Shown here: positions 49,175 through 61,284 of the stretch, one piece after another
Position numbering within the stretch: the first letter of the stretch is position 1
Layout of the letters: the number at the start of each line of letters is the position of its first letter
NCBI RefSeq assembly: GCF_004193775.1
Contig: NC_041008.1
Location: forward strand, 7,766,731-7,830,730
Length of the DNA: 64,000 nt
DNA from: Glycine soja
Taxonomy: Eukaryota > Streptophyta > Magnoliopsida > Fabales > Fabaceae
Direction of reading: 5' to 3'
Notes under the pieces: model-generated
The model's input: only the letters and a program-made list of their open reading frames with translations
Database searches by the model: none
What the model was told of the DNA's origin: nothing
Made by a program: the position numbers and the translations under genes

Positions 49175-49482
49175 TTTAAATATATTTTTAATCCTTATAA
49201 TATACTCATTTTATGTTTTTAGTTATCATAATTTTTTAATGATTTTGATTCCTGTAAAATTTATTTTATGATTTTAGTCTTTGTTACTATTCACTAAATG
49301 GCATGCCAGCAATTTATTGGAGAATATATTTTATATGACATAATTTTAAATAGTGTAGGAACTAAATTAAATACACTTTAATATAAGAGGAACTAATATC
49401 AAAAGTTTACAATTTTTTAAGGATTAACTTTTTTATAGAGACTAAAAACATAAAAAGAGTATATTATAAAGAATAAAATCAT
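49175..49482. mobile_element. MITE-like inverted-repeat block
   Basis: The left arm (CCTTATAATATACTCATTTT, ATGTTTTTAGTTATCATAA) pairs well with the right arm read in reverse (CTTTATAATATACTCTTTTT, ATGTTTTTAGTCTCTATAA). About 300 bp, non-coding. Confidence 0.55.
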
Positions 49483-49786
49483 AAAAACAATTTTATAATT
49501 TAAGTCGTTAATACTTAGAGATTCGGTTAAATATTTATTTGACAACCAGAATTTGATCAAGTGGTGGAGTTTAAACTAAATTATTGAAGGAAACAGAATC
49601 AATACACATAATTGAGAATCTTAGTACAAGCTAACTAATAAAATTAATTTGGGGAAAGCTTGATTAAATAAAATATACAATAAGGAATATAATTTTTTCT
49701 AAAAAATCGGATTCATTGTCAAATACATTATGACATTATTTTGGGGAAACCGGTTTTTTTATATGGTTTTAGACAGCCTGTGTGAC

Positions 49787-50373
49787 TAGGGTTGGGAATA
49801 GGTCAGACAGGCTTCAAAAGGCTTGAGTCTAGTCTACGATGAATTTTTTAGGTTTGGGCCTGACCTATTGCCTATCAAAGACTTTTATTTTGGTTTGGTC
49901 TGACCTTTTTAAAAGTCTAGCTTGACTTTTTAAAAAACCTAGTCTGGCCTGATAGTCTTTTTAAAAGCTTTCCTCACATTAAATCTTTAATATTCCTTTG
50001 CTCTGAAATAGGAATGAACGTAATAGGAAAGTGAAATGTTAACGGTAATAGAAAAACCAATAAAAATAATGAGGAATATAAAGGGACACATGATTCACAC
50101 CTAAGTTGTAATTAAAGTCTTACTTAATTATAGGAATAGAAGTTATGGAACAATAATTTGTAATCAAAGTCTGCTAGTTTTAAAAAAATAATTAGTTGTA
50201 CCAAAAAAATAATATAAGTATATATACATATATATAAGCCGGTCTATCAGGCTTATAAAGCTTTTTAATAAGTCTAAGCCTAATCTTTTAATTAAATAGG
50301 CCAATTCAGGTCAAATTTTATGTAGATCAGGTCGTAGACCCTTGTAGGTCAGTCTGACCTATTCTCACCCCTA
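49787..50373. mobile_element. hAT-type MITE, 587 bp
   Basis: Ends are TAGGGTTGGGAATAGGTCAG on the left and TAGGGGTGAGAATAGGTCAG read from the right. An 8-bp flanking repeat, TGTGTGAC (49779-49786) and TTTGTGAC (50374-50381), has one mismatch. Eight-base duplications and TAGGG ends are typical of hAT elements. No transposase is present. Confidence 0.75.
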
Positions 50374-50381
50374 TTTGTGAC

Positions 50382-53300
50382 GTACACATATTTGTATATA
50401 TTCTATAATAATTTTTCAAGAGCCATCAATTCAATCAAGTCCGACTAAAGTATAAGGCTATCAAAGCCTTTACTTTAGACTCACCCGTGAAAGCTCTTAA
50501 TATATATAGCTATCGCTGTTAATATATATAAAGCTTTTGCCATTAGATGGTCTAACACAATGGTAATTAACATGTACTTTTCCTCTTCAAAACAAGTTCA
50601 ATTAAGTAAAGTCGTATTTGTTTTAAGAGATCTTTGATTTTTATGCTGATTAATTAGTACTTTCTCACACTTAATTAGCCATTTTTTTATGGAAGACATG
50701 TATCTATTTAAACCTATCAGATCATAAAACAATTTGTTCAAAAAAACAAAATACTTTATCTAAGAGTCTCTTAAGATCGAATAGATCGATCATGTTCCAT
50801 CATCTCATTTTAGCAAATGAAAGTAAGAGGAATTGGAGAAATATATTAATTTCAAGTTGTGTAGTTATGAGATAATTAATTAGCATAGCATTCATGAATT
50901 GATCTAGGCATAAGTTTGTTAAAAAGTAAAACAATTGACAAAACATATTTAAAAGATTTACGGTATCACCTAATAGAAAATTATCATTTACATAACTTAA
51001 ACATAATTATTATAAAAATCAATAAATTTATCATTTATCAAAAGATAATAGTGTAAACTATTTTATATTGATAATTAGTAAACTATTTTATATTGATAAT
51101 TAATGTATAGTCTTTTTTTCTCTGAGATAAGTAGAGTTACAAGACATTAGAATTCAAAATTTGTTCTGAATAATTCTAAATAATCTAGAAATGAGATTGT
51201 TTAAAAAATAAAAACAATTTCCCACTAATAAACTAGAGAAGGGTCTTTTGAGCCGCATTATGCTTTTCTTTTTTCTGTTTATGCTTTATAGGAATTGTTT
51301 TACTATATATAAATCAGAATACAAGGGATACTCTATTCTTATCCATATATATGAATTGAATCTCACAAGGTCAGATCCAAAGAAAACATAAAAACAAGTT
51401 ATCGTATATCTACACTAATTAGAAAGAGAAGATTAAGCAGTAAGCACTGCCCTTTTGACTTTAAACCAAGTCTAACATCTGACCTAGGACAAAACACCGT
51501 TGAACTACATTATGCTTAATTAGAACGTACGACATGTATGCAAGATTCAAAGCTAAATATTTATCATCTTTGATGACGAGTCACTGCACTTAATGGTCAC
51601 TATATGACTGTATCTATTTGAAAGTGAAACTATATTATGTAAATGTAAACTGATTTGAATGGAATTGTATCCTAGCAAATTGGTAGACGTTAGGAATGAT
51701 TGTCACATAAAACAAAGGTTTAAATACATTGATCATGGTTGTAATTTAGTATTTTTTATTTTTGTAATTTTTAATTTTATTTTAATTTTTATAAAATGTG
51801 TTTATTTTATTTTTTATCATTTGTTATAACATTTTTTCACGGCTAAAAATATTTTTTAATGTTTAAAGTATTACTAAAACATTTTAAAAAAATTAAAAAA
51901 TAACACATCTTATAAGATTTAAAATGATTTTTTAAAAATAAACAAAAATGAAAACATTAAATTACATGAATAAAAAAATATTTAAACCTAAATAAAACAA
52001 AAACCTATCTTTATAAGACTGATTGGAAGCCTTGAAATGCGTGCACGCATAGCCAACAATCATAAGTTTGTCAAAGTTCATGTTCATGACTTCATGTACA
52101 TGTAGCGAAAGTATCATTTTCCTAAACCACCTGTGACAATTCCTTTTCAATTCTTGGTCTTTTGATTATAGTGTCCGAGTTATCTGTTATAGGATTATTA
52201 TTAAAAATATATAACATATCCGGTTTCTTTTTTAGTTCATTTTTACTTTATTTTTTATTACATCATTTATTATAGTTTTTTTTCCTTCTTCTTATCTCTT
52301 CCTATCACTTAAATCCACAAAAATAAAGTAGATATTGATCAATATTTTCTCTCTCATTAATTTCTAAATAGTTATTTTACGTAATAAATCGAATCAATAA
52401 TGAGTATAGTATATGACATGACCTGATTGCACCTTAAATTTAGTACCAAATCCTCGTTCCTTTGCGTAGACTTGGAACATCAATCAATCCAACAAAGATA
52501 ACACATTTATGATATTTTAAATTATAAAAGTTGAGTAATTGACGGTGTTAATTATGTTTAAATTATCCTGTACTTTTTTTGGGTTTTAATCAGTCGTAAT
52601 ATTTTGTTTAAAATAACATATTAATATTATGTTTCATTTCATGATACTTAAGTTTATTTATAATATATGATTAATTATTTATAGAATTTGAATACTTAGT
52701 TAGATTTTTTTGTTTAGTTTGCAGATAGTTTTTAGATTTTCTTTATTAAAAATCTTAAAATTAAAATATGTGATCATAAAAAAGATTTAACTTTTGAATT
52801 CGGAGAGATTGCATAATGTATAGACAATTCTTGTCATTGTTGACTACTTATATCTTTAACAAGTAAATAAATCTTATTTTATTAGTATTCTAAATTTATA
52901 TTAAATGTGTTGTTGTTGGTATGCTATTTATTTTACAAATTACTCACTTACTCCTTCCCAATCAGTCGTTTTGATGGCCACTATTTTTAGTCCCTCTTTG
53001 TGGGAAAGTGATATTTGCTCGTTTTTAAAGTGCAAAGAATTTTAGAAAAACATAATTACATATTTTATTTCTAACTACCTTCAATTAGACATTTTCTGTT
53101 TTATATATAGAATGGTATCGGAGTTAAAAGTGGTAATCATTAACCAGGTAATATTCTCACAATCTAACTGATATTCAAGATTGGACAAACAAATTACTGT
53201 AAATTAATTTTAAAACGTTTATTATGTTGGAGTGATTATGTCAACTAGTACACGTACTCCATGAAACATAACAAGATTAATTATACGCTGAAATTATTTT

Positions 53301-54445
53301 CAATAATACATTGCTATAATCGCAGACAAATTAACTTTCAAACACAGATGAAATTCCTAATTTCATAGTGTGGCCATTCAACCGGAATGATCTGTAATAT
53401 GATAGCATTTTACATTTGCACTCTTATTTTTCTAATCTTTCAAAGGAGACTTCTGCTACATTGTTTTCAATTCATCTACCGTCATCCCGAAGTTAGAAAA
53501 AAAAAAAAGAAAGAAAAGAAAGATAAAAGATAAAGGTTGATTGTTGCATGTCTCATTTAAAAACAATGACGTATCCTTCTTGTCATAGTCAATTAGCTTG
53601 TAAGAAAATACGTGTAAATTAGAAAACAAACATGCGTGCAAAAAACTGAATCCAAAGTAAAGAAAAGCTTAACTTTTTAAACTGGTCAACTTTTAATCAT
53701 CAATGCAACTGGGCTAGGAACTTTGTTCGGAAATAAAAAGAAAAAGCGTGCATGCACACAAAGGCATATGGATAAAAGAAAACATTATACTCCTATATAA
53801 CTGTTAATTAATTAATTTACAGAAAATGACCCGCCATAAACTAGCTAATTTAATAATACCTGAGTTTACTCTATAAACCACGCTCATATTGTGTCAAAAA
53901 AGAAAACACGCTCATATAATGTTCATATATGTTGTGCCGAATTAACTAAGCTAGCTAGAACACCAAACCATAACTAGCTAGGAGAGCAGCAAAATACGAG
54001 CCATACAAAATTAAAGTAGCTAGATATCGATCAGTAGTGGATCTCATATATATAGGAAATCACAAGAAAAATGAAGCGAAAGCAGGAACATATACGCGTG
54101 CTTTTCTTTTTGTTTTTTTTACCTAAGAAGATAACCAACTTGTTACATTGATCCGTTCATAGCTTTTCTTTTTGGTGTCCCTTGAGAAAGGGGAGAAATG
54201 ATTCTAGGGTTGTCCTTTAAATTATGAAAGGAAAGTATTAAGAGGGCTATATCTAGCTTTTGTGGATTGCATTAAAAGCCAAGTTTATTTAGCTGTTAAA
54301 TAAGCCGTCTTGGGATCATCAAGCCGAAAAATAATGAGATTGATTTTTAACAGTATGCTAATCCGTGTGATAAGAGGAATCCAATGAGGAACGTCTTATC
54401 TTTTTTAAATGCAGGTTTTGGGGAAAAAAGGTATTCGCTTACGTT
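50382..54445. other. Intergenic, nothing recognised
   Basis: Four kb of AT-rich DNA without a reading frame that shows family motifs. Parts near 51730-51960 carry TTTAATTTT and AAAAATT arms suggestive of another old MITE, without firm ends. Confidence 0.4.
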
Positions 54446-55490
54446 CTGTATGGGATGGTGATGAATTTTCTGTTTTCAATTTTCAAATATAATTTTTAAA
54501 ATAAAATGTATTTGATAAATATGGAATTGAATTGATTTTTAATTCAATTTTAAAATAATTTTATATTTATTAACAAAATATTTTTTTTAATTTAATTTTT
54601 AGTTTTAAGAAATACATTCTTAACTATTATTACCATCACCGTCTCCACCATCATCATTCTTACCTTTATCGTCATCATCACATTGTTATTGTTGTTGTCA
54701 CCACCATTCTACCACAATCACACCACCACCATTTCATGACCATCGTCATTGTCAATGTTACCACTACTATTATTGTCACCGTTATCATCATCATTCGTGT
54801 ATCTATTGTTGTTGTCACTATTTCACCCCACCACTACCCAAAATTTTAAAATCAAACCGATGATTGACTTTGTCAAAGCATTTGGTCATTGGATTAATGG
54901 TCAACTAGAGGGTTACTAATTGACCCGCAAGACCCGGTCTTCATTAAAATAATTAATATTTTATGTATGCAACCTTAATTAACCCCCAATGTGTTTCTTT
55001 CCTTGGGTGTGACTCGACCTAAGTCAGTGAGTCACTGGACTAATTGCAAACCTGATTGGGTTACACTAAGTTTAACGCTTTATCAATCTGATAGGCAACT
55101 CGACTCAGTCAAACTTTTGAGTCGCAGTCAAACCAGTTCAATCGGTTGGGTTGGTCTAGATTTTAAAACATTATCACCACCATCACTATTGTCATTACTA
55201 CTATTTCACCCCCACCACTATTGTCATTGCTAGCACCACCATTCTACTGAAACCACTACTATCATCATCATCGTTACCATCACTACTCTCATCCATTACC
55301 TTTATTACAACCATTATTTCTTAGTAGAGCAAAATAAGATAAAATAGTTGACTTATTTTATTTATCTTTCATTTGTAACATCTTTTTAAAAACTAAAAAC
55401 AAATAATAAACCCAAACTCAAATTTAAAACTGATTTTGATTCTTTAAAATTTCAAAACTAAAAACGACAAACCACCCCGAATAGGGTTTT
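54446..55490. repeat. Degenerate (ACC/ATC)n trinucleotide tracts inside a possible inverted-repeat element
   Basis: Positions 54620-54840 and 55175-55310 are interrupted CAC, CAT, ATC and TTG trinucleotide runs on the plus strand. Between and around them are unique-looking segments. The outer ends (GGGATGGTGATGAATTTTCT at 54449 and GGGGTGGTTTGTCGTTTTTA read from the right at about 55478) are weakly inverted, so the whole may be one non-autonomous element. No coding. Confidence 0.5.
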
Positions 55491-55614
55491 ATATATTGAT
55501 TATTCGAGAGCACAAGCAAACTAAATCTTATTTTTTTTCAAGAAAATAAAATTGAGCGCACCAAAATATTAAAAATTATATTTTTGTCATTTTTGTTCTA
55601 TTGCACATATAGTA

Positions 55615-56311
55615 TGGTACGAAAATTGACCAAGAGGAGTTGAAAATCAACACAAGTGACATTCAAAGGGAAGTTAATGGCGTGGGGGCTGTTTGGAATC
55701 CTCATCAAGGGCTGAGTTTAATTACTTGGCTATTTTAAGCATTTTCATCAGTTAAGACAAATAAAATTCAGCCATTCAAAACCTTTCCAAGATGGTTACA
55801 AAAGAAGCATAAATGGGACATTCAAGGCCTTAAATAGGCGTGTGGCTAATTATGGAAAAGGAATATCATGAGCTGATTGCATTAAGAATTGCATTTTATT
55901 ACTAGTTTTATTGTGTTTAATTAGGCCTTAATTGCATTTTATTACTAGTTTTATTGTGTTTAATTAGGCCTTACTGTTTTTCGGCCATATATGGATGTAA
56001 TTTGATCATTTGCAGATCATTCAAAAAACAAGAACAATTCAGTCCAATTAGAAATTGTGTTTACATTTTCGCCCGATTATTTACAAGCGTCGTCTTGAAA
56101 ATAGTCCGATTAGCTCAATTGGTGTTGAGTGCTAATCTCGTATTAAGCTATTGGTGTAGTTTAATATTGCTTATTTTTCCTTGCTGATTTTCGTAAAAAC
56201 CCAAACACACAAATACCAAAAATACTTAAAGGAATTCGACTAATAAGGGTGGTACCTAGTACCTTCGTTATTGGTTGTTTGCTTCCGTTACCACACTCTG
56301 ATTTCGTATCA
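55615..56311 (+). repeat. 5' LTR of the complete gypsy element
   Basis: 697 bp, TGGTACGAAA...TTCGTATCA. It contains a 43-bp tandem duplication (55888-55930 and 55931-55973). The first 124 bp are the same sequence that encodes the end of the polyprotein in the 3' LTR. A clear TATA box is not obvious. Confidence 0.95.
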
Positions 56312-56315
56312 TTAG

Positions 56316-56327
56316 TGGCATCAGAGC
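56316..56327 (+). other. Primer-binding site (Met-tRNA type)
   Basis: TGGCATCAGAGC lies 4 nt after the 5' LTR and differs at one base from the usual plant initiator-Met site TGGTATCAGAGC. Confidence 0.75.
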
Positions 56328-56357
56328 ACGGTTCTGATTCCGTGTTACGTGACAACA

Positions 56358-59300
56358 ATGGATTTCAACAGTGATGATTTCATGGACAAATTGCGTGAAG
56401 CCTTAAGGAACGTTGACTTGAGAGATGAACGATGGAGGCCTAGAAGGGGTGAACCACGTCCAAACGTGGATGAGTTCAAAATCACCGAACTACCTGAATT
56501 TAATGGTAGTGCAGACCCGGAGGTTTATCTAGAATGGGAGCGCAAGATTGATAGAATGTTTGACTTCAAGGATCTTGATGATGAGAAACGTTGCAAATAT
56601 GTTATCCTGAAACTTAGCAAAAGTGCATCGTTGTGGTATGAGGGATTGAAGGCTAGAAGGACACGAGATGGAAAGGAGAAAATCCACTCTTGGGAGTCCT
56701 TGAAGAAGAAGTTGCGCAAGAGATATGTACCATCAAATCACCGACTGAATTTGTATAAAAAGATTGCAGATTTGGTGCAAGGCAAAATGAGTGTTACTGA
56801 ATACATTGATGAGTTTGAGAACCTATGCCTAATGGGTGAAGTGGAGGAAAATGAAGAGCAAAAAATGAGTCGTTTCCTTCGTGGGCTGAATAAGAACATA
56901 GCTTTTGCTGTTGAGCTATGTAACTACACAGATTTCACCACTTTGTGCACCTTGTGTTTGAAGATTGAAAATCAAAACAAGAGTAGATATAATGCTGGGA
57001 GTTCTAGTGGTTGGTCCAAGGGAGGTGTGTCGGGTAGTGCAAATCCAGCCCCTAGCACTAAACCAATGGAGAATCAACCGAAACAAAGTGAGGCCGCTCC
57101 TAAACAACCCATTGCCACGGCCAAGGAGACTAATCTGTCAAAGGTTAGGTGTTTCAAGTGTCAAGGCTTTGGACACTTTGCTAGGGCTTGTCCTAATCAA
57201 CGAGTTGTGACCCTCCGAGAAGCAATTAGCATGCGTGATGAGTTGATGAAGGAAGAAGAAGAATCTGGTGGCAATATTGAAGGTGATGGAGTTGAAATTG
57301 TTGAAGATGATGATGATGAGGTAGAAGTATATGGACCTCCCATGTATGATACCTTGATGCTAAGAACTTTGCAAGTCAAGGCTGTACCCGTGGAAGGAGA
57401 TCAAAGAAATCAAATCTTCTACACTAAGGGTCAAGTGAAAGATAAGTGGTGTAGTATCATTGTGGATGGAGGTAGTTGTACCAATGCGGCTTCAACTGAA
57501 ATGGTGTCTAAATTAGGATTGCTCACAACAAAACATCCTAAGCCTTATGCGCTACATTGGTTGGACAATGGAAGTAGCATAAATGTTACAAGGCAGACGC
57601 GTGTGGGATTAACCATGGGATCTTATGTTGATGAAATCTTGTGTGATGTGGTACCTATGGATGCAAGTCACATACTCTTGGGACGCCCTTGGCAATTTGA
57701 TAGGGATGTGACGCATAAAGGAAGGTCCAATGAGCATGAATTGAACTTCAATGGCAAGAGGATTGTGTTGAAACCAATGGCATCAAATGAAGTCCGTTCC
57801 ATGATTACAAAAAGAGGTAAAAAGCCTAGTCTCACTATGTTTGCTACTGAAAATGAAGTGAAGGATGCTATTGATAATGGTGAATTAGTCTACGTGTTGG
57901 TTGCAAAGAATGCTAGACAAGACGATGTAGAGACTCCTTTTAAACAACAATTGGAGGCTGTTTTGGGTGAGTATGAAGATGTGTTTCCAAGTGAACTACC
58001 AAAGGGTTTGCCACCTATCCGTGGGATTGAGCATCAAATTGATCTAATTCCGGGAGTTCCATTACCAAACAAGGCTGCATATAGGTGTAATCCGGAGGAG
58101 ACAAAGGAGTTGCAACGGCAAATTGAAGAATTGATAAGCATGGGTTATGTGCGTGAATCAATGAGTCCATGTGCTGTTCCGACATTGTTGGTTCCTAAGA
58201 AGGATGGTTCATGGAGAATGTGTATTGATAGTAGGGCAGTGAACAACATAACCATCAAATATCGTTTTCCCATTCCAAGACTAGATGATATGCTTGATGA
58301 GTTACATGGATCGGTTATCTTCTCAAAAATTGATCTAAGGAGTGGATATCACCAAATCAGAATGCGTGAAGGTGATGAATGGAAGACGGCATTCAAGACT
58401 AAGCATGGTCTATATGAATGGCTAGTTATGCCATTTGGGCTCACAAATGCACCTAGCACCTTTATGAGGCTCATGAATGAAGTACTCAAGCCTTTTTTGG
58501 GTAAGTTTGTTGTTGTTTATCTTGATGACATATTGGTGTATAGCAAATCTATAGAGGAGCATTTCACTCATTTGAAACAAATATTTGAGACCCTAAGAGC
58601 ACAAAAACTCTATGGGAAGAGGGAAAAGTGTGATTTCTTGGTTGAAAGTGTGGTGTTTCTTGGATATGTGGTGTCTAAAGATGGAGTATCCGTTGATCAA
58701 ACAAAAGTGGATGCTATCAAGACTTGGCCGAGCCCTACAACAGTTTCGGAGGTGAGATCTTTCCTTGGTCTTGCATCATTTTATCGACGCTTTATCCAGA
58801 ATTTTAGCACTATAGCAAGTCCTATGACCGAATGTTTGAAGAAGGGTGCGTTTGGGTGGAATGAACAAGCACAAAAGGCTTTTGAATTGATTAAGTTAAA
58901 GCTTTGTGAAGCTCCTGTTTTAGCTTTACCCGATTTTACTCAACCATTTGAAGTTGAATGTGATGCTAGTGGAGTTGGCATTGGGGCTGTTTTGATACAA
59001 AACAAAAGGCCTATAGCTTATTTCTCGGAGAAATTGGGAGGAGCCAGATTGAACTATTGCACCTATGACAAAGAGTTCTATGCCATTGTGAGAGCTCTTG
59101 ATCATTGGAATCATTATTTGCGTTCTAATCACTTTATATTGCATTCAGATCATGAGTCATTGAAGTATATCAATGGGCAGCAGAAGTTGAGTCCAAGGCA
59201 TGCTAAATGGGTTGAATTTCTTCAATCTTTTAATTTCTCTTCAAAATACAAGGATGGTAAGAGTAATGTGGTGGCTGATGCACTTTCAAGGAGGTATGCT

Positions 59301-60701
59301 TTAATTTCAATTCTTGAAACTCGTTTACTTGGTTTTGAGACTTTGAAAGATTATTATAAAGAAGATGTGGATTTTGGTGAAATATACTCTAATTGTGAGA
59401 ATGGAGCATTTGGAAAGTATATCGTGCAAGATGGATTTTTATTCAAGGAGAATCGGCTTTGCATCCCAAGGCATTCAATTCGTGAGTTACTAGTTCGTGA
59501 AGCTCATGGTGGAGGTTTGGCTGGTCATTTTGGCATTACAAAGACCTTGGAGATTTTGAAGGAACACTTTCATTGGCCAAAGATGTTAGGAGATGTGCAA
59601 AAAGTCATTAGCAGGTGTGTTACTTGTCACATGGCAAAGAGTTCTTTCAAACCAGGGGCGTATACTCCCTTGCCAACGCCTAGTGGTCCTTGGATGGATG
59701 TGAGTATGGATTTCATTGTGGCTTTGCCCCGAACACAGCGAGGTAAAGATGCTATTATGGTGGTTGTGGATAGGTTTTCAAAGATGGCACACTTTGTAGC
59801 TTGTCACAAAACCGATGATGCTAGTAATGTTGCTGATTTGTACTTTCGTGAGATTGTGCGTTTACATGGAGTTCCTAAAACTATTGTTTCCGATCGTGAT
59901 TCAAAGTTTTTAAGTTATTTTTGGAACACATTATGGAGGAAAGTAGGTACTAAGTTGCTGTTTAGTACTTCCCATCACCCTCAAACCGATGGACAAACCG
60001 AGGTGACTAATAGAACTCTTGGTACTTTGCTGCGTGGTTTGGTTAGTAAGACTCAAAAGGATTGGGACTTGAAGCTAGCCCATGCTGAATTTGCTTACAA
60101 CCGGTCCCCTACATATGCTACTAATCATTCTCCTTTTGAAGTTGTTTATGGTGTGAATCCTTACTTGCCATTGGATTTGATAGTTATGCCAAAAGAGGAG
60201 TTAGTTCATCCAGATGCAGAGGCCAAACTCAAAGCAATGATCAAGCTACATAATCAAGTGCAAGAAAGAATCAAGGCCGTGAATGAAGTTTATAAGCAAA
60301 GGTCCAAGAATAAGAAGCCTAAGTTATTCAATGAAGGTGATCTTGTGTGGGTCCATTTGAGAAAAGAAAGATTCCCAAGCAAGAGAAAGAATAAGCTCAT
60401 GCCTAGAGCGGATGGTCCTTTCAAAGTTATATCAAAGATCAATGACAATGCATACAAGATTGATTTGCCCGAAGAATATGGAGTACATGCTACTTTCAAT
60501 GTTGGAGATCTCTCACCGTATTTAGATGATGATGGTATTCAAGAATTGAGGGCAATTCCTTTCAAAGGGGGAGGGGATGGTACGAAAATTGACCAAGAGG
60601 AGTTGAAAATCAACACAAGTGACATTCAAAGGGAAGTTAATGGCGTGGGGGCTGTTTGGAATCCTCATCAAGGGCTGAGTTTAATTACTTGGCTATTTTA
60701 A
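56358..60701 (+). CDS. Gag-pol polyprotein of the Ty3/gypsy element
   Basis: 1447 aa from ATG 56358; the frame is open slightly upstream, but this is the first ATG. Order: gag domain (about 52-200), CCHC zinc knuckle (265-278), acidic linker, aspartic protease with a D-G-G-S active-site segment (about 370), reverse transcriptase with Y-L-D-D (721-724), RNase H beginning with the E-C-D-A-S segment (about 867), integrase HHCC zinc finger (about 1050-1090), and the D-D-E triad at about 1118, 1179 and 1215 with 35 residues between the last two. The C-terminus lacks an obvious chromodomain. The order RT-RNase H-integrase defines Ty3/gypsy. The last 41 codons lie within the 3' LTR. There are no stops or frameshifts. 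It provides the particle, processing, copying and integration functions for its own movement. Confidence 0.96.
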   Translation: MDFNSDDFMDKLREALRNVDLRDERWRPRRGEPRPNVDEFKITELPEFNGSADPEVYLEWERKIDRMFDFKDLDDEKRCKYVILKLSKSASLWYEGLKARRTRDGKEKIHSWESLKKKLRKRYVPSNHRLNLYKKIADLVQGKMSVTEYIDEFENLCLMGEVEENEEQKMSRFLRGLNKNIAFAVELCNYTDFTTLCTLCLKIENQNKSRYNAGSSSGWSKGGVSGSANPAPSTKPMENQPKQSEAAPKQPIATAKETNLSKVRCFKCQGFGHFARACPNQRVVTLREAISMRDELMKEEEESGGNIEGDGVEIVEDDDDEVEVYGPPMYDTLMLRTLQVKAVPVEGDQRNQIFYTKGQVKDKWCSIIVDGGSCTNAASTEMVSKLGLLTTKHPKPYALHWLDNGSSINVTRQTRVGLTMGSYVDEILCDVVPMDASHILLGRPWQFDRDVTHKGRSNEHELNFNGKRIVLKPMASNEVRSMITKRGKKPSLTMFATENEVKDAIDNGELVYVLVAKNARQDDVETPFKQQLEAVLGEYEDVFPSELPKGLPPIRGIEHQIDLIPGVPLPNKAAYRCNPEETKELQRQIEELISMGYVRESMSPCAVPTLLVPKKDGSWRMCIDSRAVNNITIKYRFPIPRLDDMLDELHGSVIFSKIDLRSGYHQIRMREGDEWKTAFKTKHGLYEWLVMPFGLTNAPSTFMRLMNEVLKPFLGKFVVVYLDDILVYSKSIEEHFTHLKQIFETLRAQKLYGKREKCDFLVESVVFLGYVVSKDGVSVDQTKVDAIKTWPSPTTVSEVRSFLGLASFYRRFIQNFSTIASPMTECLKKGAFGWNEQAQKAFELIKLKLCEAPVLALPDFTQPFEVECDASGVGIGAVLIQNKRPIAYFSEKLGGARLNYCTYDKEFYAIVRALDHWNHYLRSNHFILHSDHESLKYINGQQKLSPRHAKWVEFLQSFNFSSKYKDGKSNVVADALSRRYALISILETRLLGFETLKDYYKEDVDFGEIYSNCENGAFGKYIVQDGFLFKENRLCIPRHSIRELLVREAHGGGLAGHFGITKTLEILKEHFHWPKMLGDVQKVISRCVTCHMAKSSFKPGAYTPLPTPSGPWMDVSMDFIVALPRTQRGKDAIMVVVDRFSKMAHFVACHKTDDASNVADLYFREIVRLHGVPKTIVSDRDSKFLSYFWNTLWRKVGTKLLFSTSHHPQTDGQTEVTNRTLGTLLRGLVSKTQKDWDLKLAHAEFAYNRSPTYATNHSPFEVVYGVNPYLPLDLIVMPKEELVHPDAEAKLKAMIKLHNQVQERIKAVNEVYKQRSKNKKPKLFNEGDLVWVHLRKERFPSKRKNKLMPRADGPFKVISKINDNAYKIDLPEEYGVHATFNVGDLSPYLDDDGIQELRAIPFKGGGDGTKIDQEELKINTSDIQREVNGVGAVWNPHQGLSLITWLF
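60564..60577 (+). other. Polypurine tract
   Basis: A 14-nt purine run (AAAGGGGGAGGGGA) directly abuts the 3' LTR. It is the plus-strand primer site and is translated in frame as part of the polyprotein (K-G-G-G-D). Confidence 0.85.
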
Positions 60702-61274
60702 GCATTTTCATCAGTTAAGACAAATAAAATTCAGCCATTCAAAACCTTTCCAAGATGGTTACAAAAGAAGCATAAATGGGACATTCAAGGCCTTAAATAG
60801 GCGTGTGGCTAATTATGGAAAAGGAATATCATGAGCTGATTGCATTAAGAATTGCATTTTATTACTAGTTTTATTGTGTTTAATTAGGCCTTAATTGCAT
60901 TTTATTACTAGTTTTATTGTGTTTAATTAGGCCTTACTGTTTTTCGGCCATATATGGATGTAATTTGATCATTTGCAGATCATTCAAAAAACAAGAACAA
61001 TTCAGTCCAATTAGAAATTGTGTTTACATTTTCGCCCGATTATTTACAAGCGTCGTCTTGAAAATAGTCCGATTAGCTCAATTGGTGTTGAGTGCTAATC
61101 TCGTATTAAGCTATTGGTGTAGTTTAATATTGCTTATTTTTCCTTGCTGATTTTCGTAAAAACCCAAACACACAAATACCAAAAATACTTAAAGGAATTC
61201 GACTAATAAGGGTGGTACCTAGTACCTTCGTTATTGGTTGTTTGCTTCCGTTACCACACTCTGATTTCGTATCA
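60578..61274 (+). repeat. 3' LTR of the complete gypsy element
   Basis: 697 bp and identical to the 5' LTR on reading, including the 43-bp duplication. It contains the last 124 nt of the gag-pol frame (stop at 60699-60701). Confidence 0.95.
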
Positions 61275-61284
61275 TAGTACCTTG

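Larger units (their letters stand above)
55615..61274 (+). mobile_element. Complete Ty3/gypsy LTR retrotransposon
   Basis: 5660 bp, bounded by an exact 5-bp target duplication TAGTA (55610-55614 and 61275-61279). LTRs of 697 bp, a Met-tRNA-type primer site, an uninterrupted gag-pol frame and a polypurine tract are all present in the usual order. The LTRs read as identical base for base. All enzymatic motifs needed for movement are there, so it may still be competent. It landed beside the LTR-like repeat copy B. Confidence 0.96.

Noticed and set aside
56091..56150. tRNA-like A box (TTAGCTCAATTGG) in the gypsy LTR
   Set aside because: No B box or cloverleaf follows, so it is not a tRNA gene or SINE; the match is confined to one short motif and is repeated in the 3' LTR.
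55954..56187. 77-codon frame, identical to the one at 60917-61150
   Set aside because: It is simply the same LTR sequence present twice; no known protein motif.
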